DNA of 64,000 bases from Bacteroidales bacterium (GCA_003249255.1 QKJP01000004.1:1-64000); one strand, 5' to 3'. Positions 34,010 to 42,999 are shown, counted from the stretch's first letter. Notes: generated from the sequence alone by a model not told the origin. A program made the numbers and translations.

Positions 34010-34483
34010 GCCAAAAAATGCAAGTGACTGTTTGGTTGTGGAATAATGAGTAAAGGAAATGGCTAAATCCTACAAAAATGTAGGAAGTAATGGTTGAATC
34101 TACATGATTGTATTGAGAATGATGTGTGGTGCGATTTAATAATTGTAACTTCTACGAGGTTCTGTTCTTGTGAGGGTGTTTATAAATGATTGCAAAAATG
34201 CAACTTCTATAAAGTTGATTAATATTCCCCAGTGCGGAATTATTTTTGTAGTTTGTTATTTTACAATGAGGGCTATTAACCTCATTGAGGTTACTATTGA
34301 TTAAATTTAGAAATGATTATTCTGTTTGTATAATGAATTATTAATGCTGAGACTCCAAAGCACAGAGTCTTCCTGTCTGTATTCAGAAAAACTCTGTGCC
34401 CCTTGCCTATATCGGGCAGGCCTGTGCTTTTGTGTTGAAATTTATTACGTTAATCCTTTTTTCGAATAACGGTCAATTAGTTT
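34010..34483. repeat. Gene-free spacer packed with palindromic intergenic elements
   Basis: No gene in 474 bases. 34140-34226 is the plus-strand copy of the twin-palindrome element seen at 26331-26416; 34278-34292 is a further AACCTCATTGAGGTT palindrome; 34345-34442 is a CACAGAG-type inverted repeat like that at 17490, but its right arm is split by an extra block containing CTATATCGGGCAGGCC at 34407-34422. Confidence 0.78.
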
Positions 34484-35764
34484 TTATTTGATATAATCTT
34501 CCGGATTAACAGCTTTCCCATCTTTGTGTAATTCATAATGTAAGTGCGAACCTGTTGAAATTCCCGAACTACCTACATAGCCAACTTTTTGACCTCTCTT
34601 TACTTTATCGCCCTTTTTTACAGCATAGTCACTCATTTGTGTATACCAGGTTTCATAGCCGCCTCCATGGTTGACGATCACCATTTTGCCATGGCCATAT
34701 TGGCTTAGTTCTACTTTTGTAACCACTCCATCAGCTGTCGAAATAATGGGAGTTCCCGTTTTTGCAACAATATCAATCCCATTGTGCATCATTTCTTTTT
34801 TCTTGATGGGGTGCATTCGCATGCCATAGCCTGAAGATATGCGATCATATTCACCTGCTTTAATGGGTGAAATACTTGGGATATCCCCTTCGCTATTTGG
34901 AGTGCTTGAAAATGACATGGTCATTATTGCAATTGCCGGTAGAATTAATAAGTATCTGAATAATTGCCATTTCGAACTTCTATTTTTTGTCATCATTGTT
35001 ACTCTTTTTTTAATTGTTAAACCATTAAAGTAATTGTAAACGCCTATAATACTTTGCTTAGCAAGCATATTGTCCAAGAGAAGTTGCAGGTAATCCGATT
35101 TTTTGATGCCAGTCTGCAATACCATTGAATCCACTTGAAACTCGTGTACGGATTTAAGCGTTTTTCGAAAGAGGTAAACAAAGGGATTGAACCAAAATAC
35201 TGCCAGATAGAGTTCGCATAATACTAAATCGATAGTGTGCCATGCTTGTCCGTGGTGTTTTTCATGCATAATAATAGAGCTGTTTATTTCACCCACTCCA
35301 TTATCGGGGATATAAATCCTCTTGAAATAAGAGAAAACCTCCGGTACATTGGCTATAATAATTAAGAATTGACCACTTTTTTGGATTGACTGAGGTTTGA
35401 TTTTTGTTAGCCTAAACAAGTTCATTCCAAATTTAAGCACACTCAATATTGCTCCAGTGCCATAGATGATTCCTAATATTAAACCCCAATTCCATTCAAT
35501 ATTTTTTGATAATGGTACTTGAGAAGTATCTTCTAAAGATCCAAAATCATTAAATATATGTGGGACAACCTCGTTGGTAATAGGGGTGATGGCAACCATT
35601 TCAATGCTAATGTGCGGTAGAACTAGAGACAGTGGTAAAATTGCCAATAGAACTATTCGATTAACAGTATGAAATGTCATTGTGCTGAAAAAAACACGGT
35701 GCAGAATATATAGTAAAGCCATTATTCCACTTGCTGATAGTAAATATTCAATAATGTCAATCAT
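34484..35764 (-). CDS. BlaR1-type M56 metallopeptidase fused to an M23 (LytM) peptidase domain
   Basis: 426 residues. Residues 1-290 form a BlaR1/MecR1-like M56 membrane metalloprotease: N-terminal helices, zinc motif H167-E-K-H-H171, PFVYLFRK and a further helix at 268-285. Residues about 308-426 form an M23 endopeptidase domain with zinc ligands H327 and D331 (HNGID) and H407-L-H409. The usual catalytic His of the YxHxS motif is Q376 (YTQMS). Translationally coupled to blaI (8-base overlap). In the classic system the M56 domain cleaves the BlaI repressor after signal binding; here the M23 domain replaces the penicillin-binding sensor, suggesting a peptidoglycan-fragment sensor. M56/M23 fusions are known in Bacteroidota. 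Confidence 0.9.
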   Translation of the reverse strand: MIDIIEYLLSASGIMALLYILHRVFFSTMTFHTVNRIVLLAILPLSLVLPHISIEMVAITPITNEVVPHIFNDFGSLEDTSQVPLSKNIEWNWGLILGIIYGTGAILSVLKFGMNLFRLTKIKPQSIQKSGQFLIIIANVPEVFSYFKRIYIPDNGVGEINSSIIMHEKHHGQAWHTIDLVLCELYLAVFWFNPFVYLFRKTLKSVHEFQVDSMVLQTGIKKSDYLQLLLDNMLAKQSIIGVYNYFNGLTIKKRVTMMTKNRSSKWQLFRYLLILPAIAIMTMSFSSTPNSEGDIPSISPIKAGEYDRISSGYGMRMHPIKKKEMMHNGIDIVAKTGTPIISTADGVVTKVELSQYGHGKMVIVNHGGGYETWYTQMSDYAVKKGDKVKRGQKVGYVGSSGISTGSHLHYELHKDGKAVNPEDYIK

Positions 35765-36140
35765 TGTTTTCTTTTAATTTGTCAATGCGTGTTTCAATGA
35801 GTTGTTTTATGTTTTCCAACTCCGACAAAGACAAGTTCTTATCACCTGTAAAGAAGGATGCGAAATTACTTACCGAACCATTAAAGAAGTTAGAAACAAC
35901 CCCCTTAAAGTGTTTTCTAAAGTAGTTCTCTTTTGATACCAAAGGAAAATATTGATTCGTTTTTCCAAAAGTCTCGTAGCCAATAAATTCCTTTTTGGTT
36001 AACACCCGCACCACCGTTTGTACCGTTGTATAAGCTGGCTTGGGTTCCGGAAATTTTTCTACGATATCTTTCAAAAAAGCTTTATCAAGCTCCCATAAGT
36101 ATTGCATTATTTGTTCTTCTGCCTTTGTTAACTCTTTCAT
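35757..36140 (-). CDS. blaI: BlaI/MecI/CopY family repressor
   Basis: 127 residues. Winged helix at about 1-75 (LTKAEEQIMQYLWELDKAF, then YTTVQTVVRVLTKKEFIGY) and a C-terminal dimerisation region containing the cleavage-prone stretch (GVVSNFFNGSVSNFASFF). Matches BlaI repressors, which are cleaved by the cognate M56 protease encoded next. Autoregulation is suggested by the inverted repeats overlapping its promoter at 36227-36273. Confidence 0.93.
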   Translation of the reverse strand: MKELTKAEEQIMQYLWELDKAFLKDIVEKFPEPKPAYTTVQTVVRVLTKKEFIGYETFGKTNQYFPLVSKENYFRKHFKGVVSNFFNGSVSNFASFFTGDKNLSLSELENIKQLIETRIDKLKENND

Positions 36141-36226
36141 TTTATACGTATTAATATGTAGCTACGATCCACATTTAAAAAGTCCTTTATTGTGCACGAT
36201 AAAATCCTTTCTAAAGTATCACAATA

Positions 36227-36273
36227 CAAACCTATGATTATTTTTATAGTTATACAACTATTTTTGTAGTTAT
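36227..36273 (-). promoter_or_regulatory. blaI promoter with overlapping BlaI-type operator
   Basis: On the minus strand GTTG (36258-36255), a 20-base spacer and TAGGTTTG (36234-36227, perfect -7) form a promoter. Overlapping its upstream half are inverted repeats: ATAGTTGTATAACTAT (36248-36263 region) and AACTAC...TAGTT spaced by five T/A (36256-36273), resembling BlaI TACNNNTGTA-type half-sites. Confidence 0.6.
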
Positions 36274-36680
36274 GGTAAGTTTTTATTGTTTGGTGCGTTG
36301 TTATTTGCTTGTTTATAGGGGGAGGTAATTAGGTCAGTAGGTTGATAGGTCATTAGGTAGGTGATTGTAAAAAGTGTTAATGCTTTACCAAATTTTACAC
36401 ATCAAAAACAAAATTGTGTAACATTTCATCGCAACAGACCCCACATCTTTGTAATGTTCCAAAGAATATAGAATACTAAAGCTAATAGAACCCCAAGTCG
36501 TTAGTTTTTTGGTTTTGATTCATAGGAGCCCACACCCTTGCCCCAAAGGGGTGTGGTTTTTTAAGAAAGTAAAGCAATATAGAATCGCAATTGCTGAAAG
36601 TTAGTTTAATTGATGGAGAAAGCCCCAGACTTAGAGAATGCTAACCTACAGTAGTTGAATTGTAAAAAAAAGAAACAATA
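36274..36680 (+). other. Non-coding leader region of the exopolysaccharide locus
   Basis: About 400 bases without a gene. A CATCTTTG at 36444-36451 is a seven-of-eight -7 match with poor -33. A strong hairpin with T run lies at 36530-36562, ahead of the first gene and not after any plus-strand gene, so it looks like a leader element that may attenuate transcription of the downstream operon. Confidence 0.5.
36530..36562 (+). terminator. Leader terminator (possible attenuator) ahead of the EPS operon
   Basis: CCACACCC / GGGTGTGG, 8-bp GC-rich stem, 11-base loop, then six T. It is 118 bases before the ATG at 36681. Confidence 0.7.
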
Positions 36681-38186
36681 ATGAGGTATCTGAGTGTAAT
36701 AGTAGGCTGTATAATATCAATGGGAATGTGGGCTCAACAGTCGAATCCTGTAGAACTTGCTAAGCAGTATTTACAGGATGGTAAGGTTGAGTTAGCTTAT
36801 TCTACCATAAAAGCTTATTCTGCCACGCATCAGGATGTTTGGACATTGTGGTTGTTAGGGACGGCATCTCATGCATTGGGGAAATACGGAGAGGCTCGTA
36901 AGGCCTTTGATAAAGCTTTAGAATTAGAGTCAGACCAAGATGAAATTCGTATTGATTATGCCAATAAGTTAATAGAGAGAAAGTTGCTTTCTGCTGCAAA
37001 GAATGTTTTATCCGGGGTGAAAAACGAAGAGGCTGTTTATTATCAAAATAAGTTTTTAATGGCTCAGATACTTTATTGGGAGATGAGTTATGCAAAAGCA
37101 GAGAAGCAGGTAAATAGTTTTCTGAAAGTTTATCCTACCAACCCCAAGGCAAAAGAGCTTTTAAAAGATATTCTCTTTGCTAAGGAGTTTAAACTGGGTC
37201 TTACAAGTGGATATCGTATAGATAATCAGCCAATAAATACGTTTAATGGAGGCTTGATTTTTTCTAAATACAAAAATGAGTGGTTAAACCCTATGCTGGA
37301 AGTGGCAAATTCCTTTTTAGCATCCGACTCGGCTAATATTAATGCCGTGAAGTTAGGAATTGGGAACTCAGTTTTAATCCCAAAAGTTAATGTGTATGTA
37401 GATGCTGCGGTCGGAACTTATTTATTGCCAAGTGACGAGAGGCTTGTGACTGCACATGCACAAATTACCAAGAGCTTTTATAACCGGGTTAAGTTAGGCG
37501 TAACATATAACAGAGACCGTTACTTATATACGTTAGGAAGTTTAGACAAACTAGTGGTTTATGATGATATTACACCTTCTTTAGCTTTCTCTAGCCGTTT
37601 TTTTGAGATAAACCTCAATGCGGCAGTGAAACTTTTTAATGATGATAACCAGAGTGTTAGTGCGGGAGGATGGACATTGCTTCATGTATTGAACCAGAAG
37701 ATGATAAAGTTTAACCTTGGTTATGCTTATTCCAGAACACAATCAGATTTTGATTCTTATGGTTCGATCAAGAGTATGGATGAAATCATGGCATTTTATT
37801 CATCACCGGATTATGAGTTAGGAATGGTACCAAGTGTTTCAGGTGATTACTTATCTTACTATACACCCTTAAATCAAGAAATTCACTCCGGTTTAATCAA
37901 TGTTGTTTTTCAACCTATCAAGCAGTTGAGTTTTAGTGCAACAGGTTCCTATGGCTTTCAGGCTTCGGAGGATACGCCTTATTTATATTTAAGCGCAGAT
38001 GCGGCCGGGAATTCTGCGATTGTAAAGGAGTATACGTCCACCGATTTTAATCCCCAAAGTTTATCGTGTAAGCTGTCTTGGGAAATTAAGAAAAGTGCAA
38101 GTCTTAATGTAAGTTATCAATACTCGGAACCTAATACCTATTATAACTCGCAAACCATTGAAGCAGGGTTGTTATTAAGTTTTTAA
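36681..38186 (+). CDS. YaiO-family TPR plus outer-membrane beta-barrel protein
   Basis: 501 residues. Signal peptide (MRYLSVIVGCIISMGMWAQ, cut near 19). TPRs at about 22-150 (ELAKQYLQDGKVELAYSTI, TLWLLGTASHALGKYGEARK). From about 170 to the end the chain alternates as an outer-membrane barrel (KLGLTSGYRIDNQP..., final TIEAGLLLSF with C-terminal Phe), matching the YaiO family. E. coli yaiO neighbours the GT2 gene yaiP, the same pairing as here. Probable export pore for the polysaccharide made by the GT2, analogous to the TPR-barrel proteins PgaA, BcsC and AlgK/AlgE; that role is inference. Confidence 0.85.
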   Translation: MRYLSVIVGCIISMGMWAQQSNPVELAKQYLQDGKVELAYSTIKAYSATHQDVWTLWLLGTASHALGKYGEARKAFDKALELESDQDEIRIDYANKLIERKLLSAAKNVLSGVKNEEAVYYQNKFLMAQILYWEMSYAKAEKQVNSFLKVYPTNPKAKELLKDILFAKEFKLGLTSGYRIDNQPINTFNGGLIFSKYKNEWLNPMLEVANSFLASDSANINAVKLGIGNSVLIPKVNVYVDAAVGTYLLPSDERLVTAHAQITKSFYNRVKLGVTYNRDRYLYTLGSLDKLVVYDDITPSLAFSSRFFEINLNAAVKLFNDDNQSVSAGGWTLLHVLNQKMIKFNLGYAYSRTQSDFDSYGSIKSMDEIMAFYSSPDYELGMVPSVSGDYLSYYTPLNQEIHSGLINVVFQPIKQLSFSATGSYGFQASEDTPYLYLSADAAGNSAIVKEYTSTDFNPQSLSCKLSWEIKKSASLNVSYQYSEPNTYYNSQTIEAGLLLSF

Positions 38187-38195
38187 ACGAAGGAT

Positions 38196-39791
38196 ATGGT
38201 AAAGAAGAACGATATGTGGCAAACATCTGTAGCACCTAAGGTTCGTAACATCGACCGCTTGTTTTTTAAGCTGATGTTGACTCTGGGAGTGGCAATTACC
38301 ATCAGTTTTGCGATGTGGTGGCTTAAACCTGAGCATGTCGGGAATAAGTGGTTGTATGTACTGTTTACAGTTCTGTTTGGCTATAGTGTTTTGCGTTTGT
38401 TATATAACTGGTATGTATATACACACATTAATACCCCGGAGCAAAAGAAAGCACCAGAGGGTTTATCGGTAGCCATTTTTACCACAAGTTATAAAGGAGA
38501 GCCTATTGAAATGGTTGAGAGAACCTTAAAGGCTTGTGCACGGGTAAACTATCCGCATACCACGTATTTGTTAGATAATACCGAAGATCCGCAATTTAAA
38601 GAAGTGGCGGAACGAAATGGAGCGGTGTGGTTAGATATGGTAGGTACCACAGGAGCTAAAGCCGGGAAGATCAATAAGGCATTATCCTTAACCAAAGAAG
38701 AATTTATTCTTGTATTGGATCCTGATCACATGCCATTTCCAGACTTCTTTGAGCATACGCTAGGTTATTTTGAAGATCCGGAAGTTGGTTTTGTTCAAGT
38801 TTCGCAAGGTTACTATAATCAATACCGTTCATTTGTGGCCAAAGGAGCCGCAGAGCAGAGTTACATGTTTTATGGGCCTGTTCAGATGTCTTACAGTCAA
38901 ATGGGTGCAGCCATTGCCATTGGTGCCAATTGTACCTTCCGGCGAAAAGCATTCGATAGTATTGGAGGTCATGTCATTGGTTTGGCCGAAGATTTACAAA
39001 CCTCATTAAAACTGCACTCAGCCGGATGGAAATCGGTTTATAATCCGGTAATTGCCAACCGAGGTATTGTACCAGAAGATTTTGATTCATTTGCCAAACA
39101 GCAACTGAAATGGGCAAGGGGAGCTTTAGGTGTATTAGTAGAAGATTTACCAAGTGTGTTTAAAAAACTCAACTTCAAGCAGAAGTTGGTCTACTCAGCT
39201 ATCTCAACATACTATTTAACAGGCTTGGTGAACTTCCTGTTCATTATGTTCCCTTTCTTCTTCTTTATGACCGGGATGATTCCTTTAAATATGTCTTTAG
39301 CTGCATTTGCTTATTTCGGATTGATGTATTTGGTGGTTTCGAGTTTGGAATACTATCTGGCAGCCAAATATGTATGCCATCCATCAGAGCGGTATTTTCA
39401 CTGGCGTAGTATGCTCTTAAAATTTGCCACCTGGCCCATTTACTTCTATGCCTTTGTGTTGATGTTGTTTGATAAGAAAATTCCATACATCCCAACGTCC
39501 AAGCAAGTAGGGGCCGGAAAGTCGGTGATGGCTAAGCCACATTTGTTTTACTCCCTCTTGGTGGGATTATCATTAGCAGGTGTTTTTGTGCACCGCTACT
39601 TATACCAGGCCAGTTATACCTTAGATGAGGATGCTGTTTTTACGTGGAGCATGGCAGGTTTTACTATTCTTGCATTAATCATGAGTATCATCTCCATCAT
39701 TATTGCCTGTCCACCGATGCATTTGTTAAAGCGAGATGATACCTGGAATGAAATTGTATTTCAGCAAAAGGAAGAAGACAGAAATAAATAA
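38196..39791 (+). CDS. Processive GT2 polysaccharide synthase (cellulose-synthase-like)
   Basis: 531 residues, inner membrane. Two N-terminal helices (about 28-70), a GT-A domain with IFTTSYKGEP near 92, DNTED near 128, DPDH (DxD) near 176 and the ED acid in LAEDLQTSLKLHSAGW near 265, the QxxRW-type motif as QQLKWARG near 303, then four or more C-terminal helices (about 320-525). No PilZ domain, unlike BcsA. QQLKWARG replaces the canonical QRxRWA. Nine bases after the YaiO-like gene, so co-transcribed. Polymerises and probably translocates a beta-linked glycan; donor unknown. Confidence 0.88.
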   Translation: MVKKNDMWQTSVAPKVRNIDRLFFKLMLTLGVAITISFAMWWLKPEHVGNKWLYVLFTVLFGYSVLRLLYNWYVYTHINTPEQKKAPEGLSVAIFTTSYKGEPIEMVERTLKACARVNYPHTTYLLDNTEDPQFKEVAERNGAVWLDMVGTTGAKAGKINKALSLTKEEFILVLDPDHMPFPDFFEHTLGYFEDPEVGFVQVSQGYYNQYRSFVAKGAAEQSYMFYGPVQMSYSQMGAAIAIGANCTFRRKAFDSIGGHVIGLAEDLQTSLKLHSAGWKSVYNPVIANRGIVPEDFDSFAKQQLKWARGALGVLVEDLPSVFKKLNFKQKLVYSAISTYYLTGLVNFLFIMFPFFFFMTGMIPLNMSLAAFAYFGLMYLVVSSLEYYLAAKYVCHPSERYFHWRSMLLKFATWPIYFYAFVLMLFDKKIPYIPTSKQVGAGKSVMAKPHLFYSLLVGLSLAGVFVHRYLYQASYTLDEDAVFTWSMAGFTILALIMSIISIIIACPPMHLLKRDDTWNEIVFQQKEEDRNK

Positions 39792-40052
39792 TGTGCTGAT
39801 GAATTAATGTGCAAATGAAAGCACTACTAGGCACTATATAAAGGCAGAAGCAATAAGAAATGATTAATTATTAATGTTAAATAATTCATTATTAATAATT
39901 AAACACTAAAAAATTAAATCAATTAGCGAATGTGCTAATGCCAACCCTGTCAATGGTTGATAAACCTTGACCGTGTTTGAAAAAACGATTAATGAAAGAC
40001 AGATATCATTAATCACTAACCATTAATAATTAAACATTAAATACTAGGGGCT

Positions 40053-40826
40053 ATGAAAACATTAATTTTAGCAGGAGGGTTTGGAACCCGCTTTAGTGAA
40101 GAGACAGATCTTAAACCAAAGCCAATGATTCAGGTGGGACCACAACCAATTTTGTGGCACATTATGAAGATCTATTCTCATTATGGCTTTAACGATTTTG
40201 TAATATTATTGGGGTATAAAGGTCATGTCATCAAAGAGTATTTTACCAATTACTTTTTACACCAGAGTGATATTACCATTGATTGCTCAAACCATAAAGT
40301 AGAAATCATCAATAATAAATCTGAGCCATGGAAGATTACCTTGTTAGAAACCGGCTTAAATACCTACACTGGTGGGCGTATAAAGCAAGCTCAGCGGGTA
40401 ATTGGCAATGAGCCTTTTATGCTAACTTATGGCGATGGTGTAGGAGATTTAAACATTAAAGAATTAATCGAATTTCATAAAACACAGAATAAATTAGTTA
40501 CCATGTCGGCTTATCAACCCGAAGGTCGTTTTGGAGCCATTAACTTTGGTGATGGTCATGCGGTTAATAGTTTCTCCGAAAAACCTAAAGGTGATGGAAA
40601 TTGGATCAACTGTGGCTTCTTTGTATGCCAGCCCGAAGCCTTTGATTACATCACAGAAGGCGACTCAACGATTTGGGAACAAGAGCCATTAAGAAAGCTT
40701 GCCGAAGATGAGCAATTGGCTGCCTATAAGCACCACGGTTTTTGGCAACCGATGGATACGCTTAAAGATAAAAATACTCTAAACGAATACTGGGAAAAAA
40801 ACGAAGCAGCATGGAAACTATGGTAA
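40053..40826 (+). CDS. rfbF: Glucose-1-phosphate cytidylyltransferase
   Basis: 257 residues, full length. Makes CDP-glucose from CTP and glucose-1-phosphate. Nucleotidyltransferase signature LILAGGFGTRFSEETDLKPK at 4-23, with PMIQVGPQPILWHIMKIYS following; LTYGDGVGDL near 130; GFFVCQPEAFDYI near 195. Start of the CDP-sugar part of the locus; overlaps the dehydratase gene by 16 bases. The 261-base spacer before it is AT-rich with degenerate intergenic words and no clear promoter. Confidence 0.95.
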   Translation: MKTLILAGGFGTRFSEETDLKPKPMIQVGPQPILWHIMKIYSHYGFNDFVILLGYKGHVIKEYFTNYFLHQSDITIDCSNHKVEIINNKSEPWKITLLETGLNTYTGGRIKQAQRVIGNEPFMLTYGDGVGDLNIKELIEFHKTQNKLVTMSAYQPEGRFGAINFGDGHAVNSFSEKPKGDGNWINCGFFVCQPEAFDYITEGDSTIWEQEPLRKLAEDEQLAAYKHHGFWQPMDTLKDKNTLNEYWEKNEAAWKLW

Positions 40827-41962
40827 AAATTGATCACCTCTTTGGAGGAATATATCAAGGAAAAAAGGTTCTGGTTACTGGCCATACGGGGTTTAAAGGG
40901 TCGTGGTTATCCCATTGGTTGGTAATGATGGGAGCTGAAGTATATGGTTATTCTTTGGCTCCTGAAACAGAACCAAGTCATTGTATTATGTTAGACACCA
41001 AAATGACGGAATGTTATGGTGATATTACAGATCAAGAAGCCTTGGGTGATTTTTTTGAGGAAGCTCAACCTGAGATCGTCTTCCATTTAGCAGCGCAAGC
41101 TTTAGTGCGTGATTCTTACGATGATCCTATCACTACCTTTAATTCCAATGTAATGGGAACTTTATGTGTGTACGAAGCAGCCCGTAAGACAGCATCGGTT
41201 AAAGCCATTGTGAATGTGACCAGTGATAAGTGTTACGAAAACAAAGAATGGACCTGGGGTTACCGTGAAAATGATCCGATGGGTGGATATGATCCCTATA
41301 GTGCTTCCAAAGGTTGTGCTGAGCTATTGACATCTTCTTACCGTAATTCATTTTTTAAAGATGGAAAAGGCATTTTGCTGGCCAGTGTGCGTGCAGGTAA
41401 TGTAATAGGCGGAGGAGATTGGGCAAAAGACCGTTTGATTCCGGATATTGTAAGAGCTACATCCATTGCCCGAAGAGTGCAAATTCGTAATCCCAAAGCA
41501 ACTCGTCCCTGGCAGCATGTATTAGAGCCTTTAAGTGGTTATTTGATGGTAGGATGGAAGCTTTTAGAGGGAGAAGCTCAGTATGCCGATGGTTGGAACT
41601 TTGGTCCGGATTTATCCAGTAATTTAACCGTGGGCGAAATTGTTGAGTTGTGTAAAGATTACTGGAACCAGATTGGAGTAGAGTTAAACACCGATCCTAA
41701 CCAGGTGCACGAAGCACACTTGCTGATGTTAGATTGTTCCAAGGCCAACAAAATTCTTAAATGGAAACCGGTTTGGAACATTGAGGATACATTAAAGCAC
41801 ACCATTGAGTGGTATAAAAACTATTATTTACATAATGCAGTAGATACCTTAAGTGATATTAAAGCTTTTGTTTCTGCCGCGCATAAAAGTGGAGTTGCAT
41901 GGGCACAACAGGCAAATTTCAAGGAAGCCGGGCACTTATTACCGGTGGATCAGGCTATTTAA
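40811..41962 (+). CDS. rfbG: CDP-glucose 4,6-dehydratase
   Basis: 383 residues, extended SDR. NAD-binding VLVTGHTGFKGSW near 21-33; catalytic NVTSDKCYENKEW near 138 (with the dehydratase Asp-Lys pair) and the YxxxK in YDPYSASKGCAEL near 163; RAGNVIGGGDW near 197. Produces CDP-4-keto-6-deoxyglucose. Two in-frame ATGs (40811 and 40820) lie within the end of rfbF; either is possible. Overlaps the next SDR gene by 64 bases, unusually long. Confidence 0.95.
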   Translation: METMVKIDHLFGGIYQGKKVLVTGHTGFKGSWLSHWLVMMGAEVYGYSLAPETEPSHCIMLDTKMTECYGDITDQEALGDFFEEAQPEIVFHLAAQALVRDSYDDPITTFNSNVMGTLCVYEAARKTASVKAIVNVTSDKCYENKEWTWGYRENDPMGGYDPYSASKGCAELLTSSYRNSFFKDGKGILLASVRAGNVIGGGDWAKDRLIPDIVRATSIARRVQIRNPKATRPWQHVLEPLSGYLMVGWKLLEGEAQYADGWNFGPDLSSNLTVGEIVELCKDYWNQIGVELNTDPNQVHEAHLLMLDCSKANKILKWKPVWNIEDTLKHTIEWYKNYYLHNAVDTLSDIKAFVSAAHKSGVAWAQQANFKEAGHLLPVDQAI

Positions 41963-42804
41963 GCGCTTTTCTCGAAAAGAAACTGAAAGAGCTTGGAGCT
42001 GATGTTTATACTACCGATTTAGTGGATGCAGAAAAAGACAATCATTTTGTAGCAAATATAACTAAGAGTGTAGAGGTAGAGGCAGTTATTGAAAAAGTGA
42101 AACCAGATTATGTGTTTCACTTGGCTGCCTTAATTGACCGGGATCGTTCTTTTTCAGGTTTGGATAAGATGATGTCAGTGAATGTAAAAGGAACGGCTGT
42201 TTTACTTGAGGCCTTAAAGGATGTTGATTACAAGCAGTTTGTTTTTGTGAGCTCCAGTGAAGTTTATGGAAATGTCGAATCTCCTTTCAGTGAAAATATG
42301 GTTCCCAAACCGGTTTCACCTTATTCATTGTCCAAATTAATGGCAGAGCACTTGGTGGGTACTTTTTCGGATCTAAACCAAAAGCCCTATGCTATTGCAA
42401 GAGTATTTAATTTCTTTGGTCCGGGAATGCCCGAACAGTTTTTTATTCCGGAGTTAATTAATACTCTTAAAAAAGGTGAAACTTTTAAGATGACAAAAGG
42501 AGAGCAGAAACGTGATTTTCTGTATGTGGAAGATGTGGTAACTGCTTTATGTGAAATGGCTCTCAGCGAAAAAGCCAATAAGCAGTTGGTAAATGTTTGC
42601 AGTGGAGAAGGAACCAGTATCGCTTCATTGGCACTTACAGCTAAAGAAGCCATGCAAAGTGAAGCAGAGATTCAAATGGGAGCCATCGATTATCGTCCTA
42701 ATGAAGTGTGGGAGATGATCGGAGACAGAAAAAAACTGGATGAAGTTACAGGTTTTAAACCAAAGTATTCTTTGCTTGCTGCAATGAAGATGTTGATGAG
42801 ATAG
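41899..42804 (+). CDS. NAD(P)-dependent SDR epimerase/reductase of CDP-sugar pathway
   Basis: 301 residues. Rossmann motif ALITGGSGYLS (GxxGxxS in place of GxxGxxG) near 12-22; FVSSSEVYG near 114 and the catalytic YxxxK in PYSLSKLMAE near 138; RDFLYVEDVV near 205. Gene order after rfbF-rfbG suggests that it reduces or epimerises CDP-4-keto-6-deoxyglucose. The 3-deoxygenation enzyme (RfbH) needed for paratose, abequose or tyvelose is absent here, so a CDP-6-deoxyhexose (for example 6-deoxygulose or quinovose) is more likely than a dideoxyhexose. If ATG 41899 is used the first 12 residues are encoded inside rfbG; an in-frame later start is not obvious. Confidence 0.82.
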   Translation: MGTTGKFQGSRALITGGSGYLSAFLEKKLKELGADVYTTDLVDAEKDNHFVANITKSVEVEAVIEKVKPDYVFHLAALIDRDRSFSGLDKMMSVNVKGTAVLLEALKDVDYKQFVFVSSSEVYGNVESPFSENMVPKPVSPYSLSKLMAEHLVGTFSDLNQKPYAIARVFNFFGPGMPEQFFIPELINTLKKGETFKMTKGEQKRDFLYVEDVVTALCEMALSEKANKQLVNVCSGEGTSIASLALTAKEAMQSEAEIQMGAIDYRPNEVWEMIGDRKKLDEVTGFKPKYSLLAAMKMLMR

Positions 42805-42940
42805 AATTAAAAAATGTGCTGATGTGCAAATTTTATAATGTGCAAATTGGGGAATGTGAGAATGTGCTTATTATTTCAAGCACCCTACCACCTTATTGAG
42901 TTTATTTTGTATTTGTAAATAAAATATACGGATTTCTAAT

Positions 42941-42975
42941 CCGGACTCCGGACTCCGGACTTCGAGCTCCGGACT
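42941..42975. repeat. Five 7-bp units (CCGGACT)3-TCGAGCT-CCGGACT
   Basis: Exact head-to-tail units at 42941, 42948, 42955, a degenerate unit at 42962 and a fifth at 42969. GC-rich island inside AT-rich spacer DNA. Confidence 0.95.
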
Positions 42976-42999
42976 AAAAGAAAAGAATATGAAACGACC

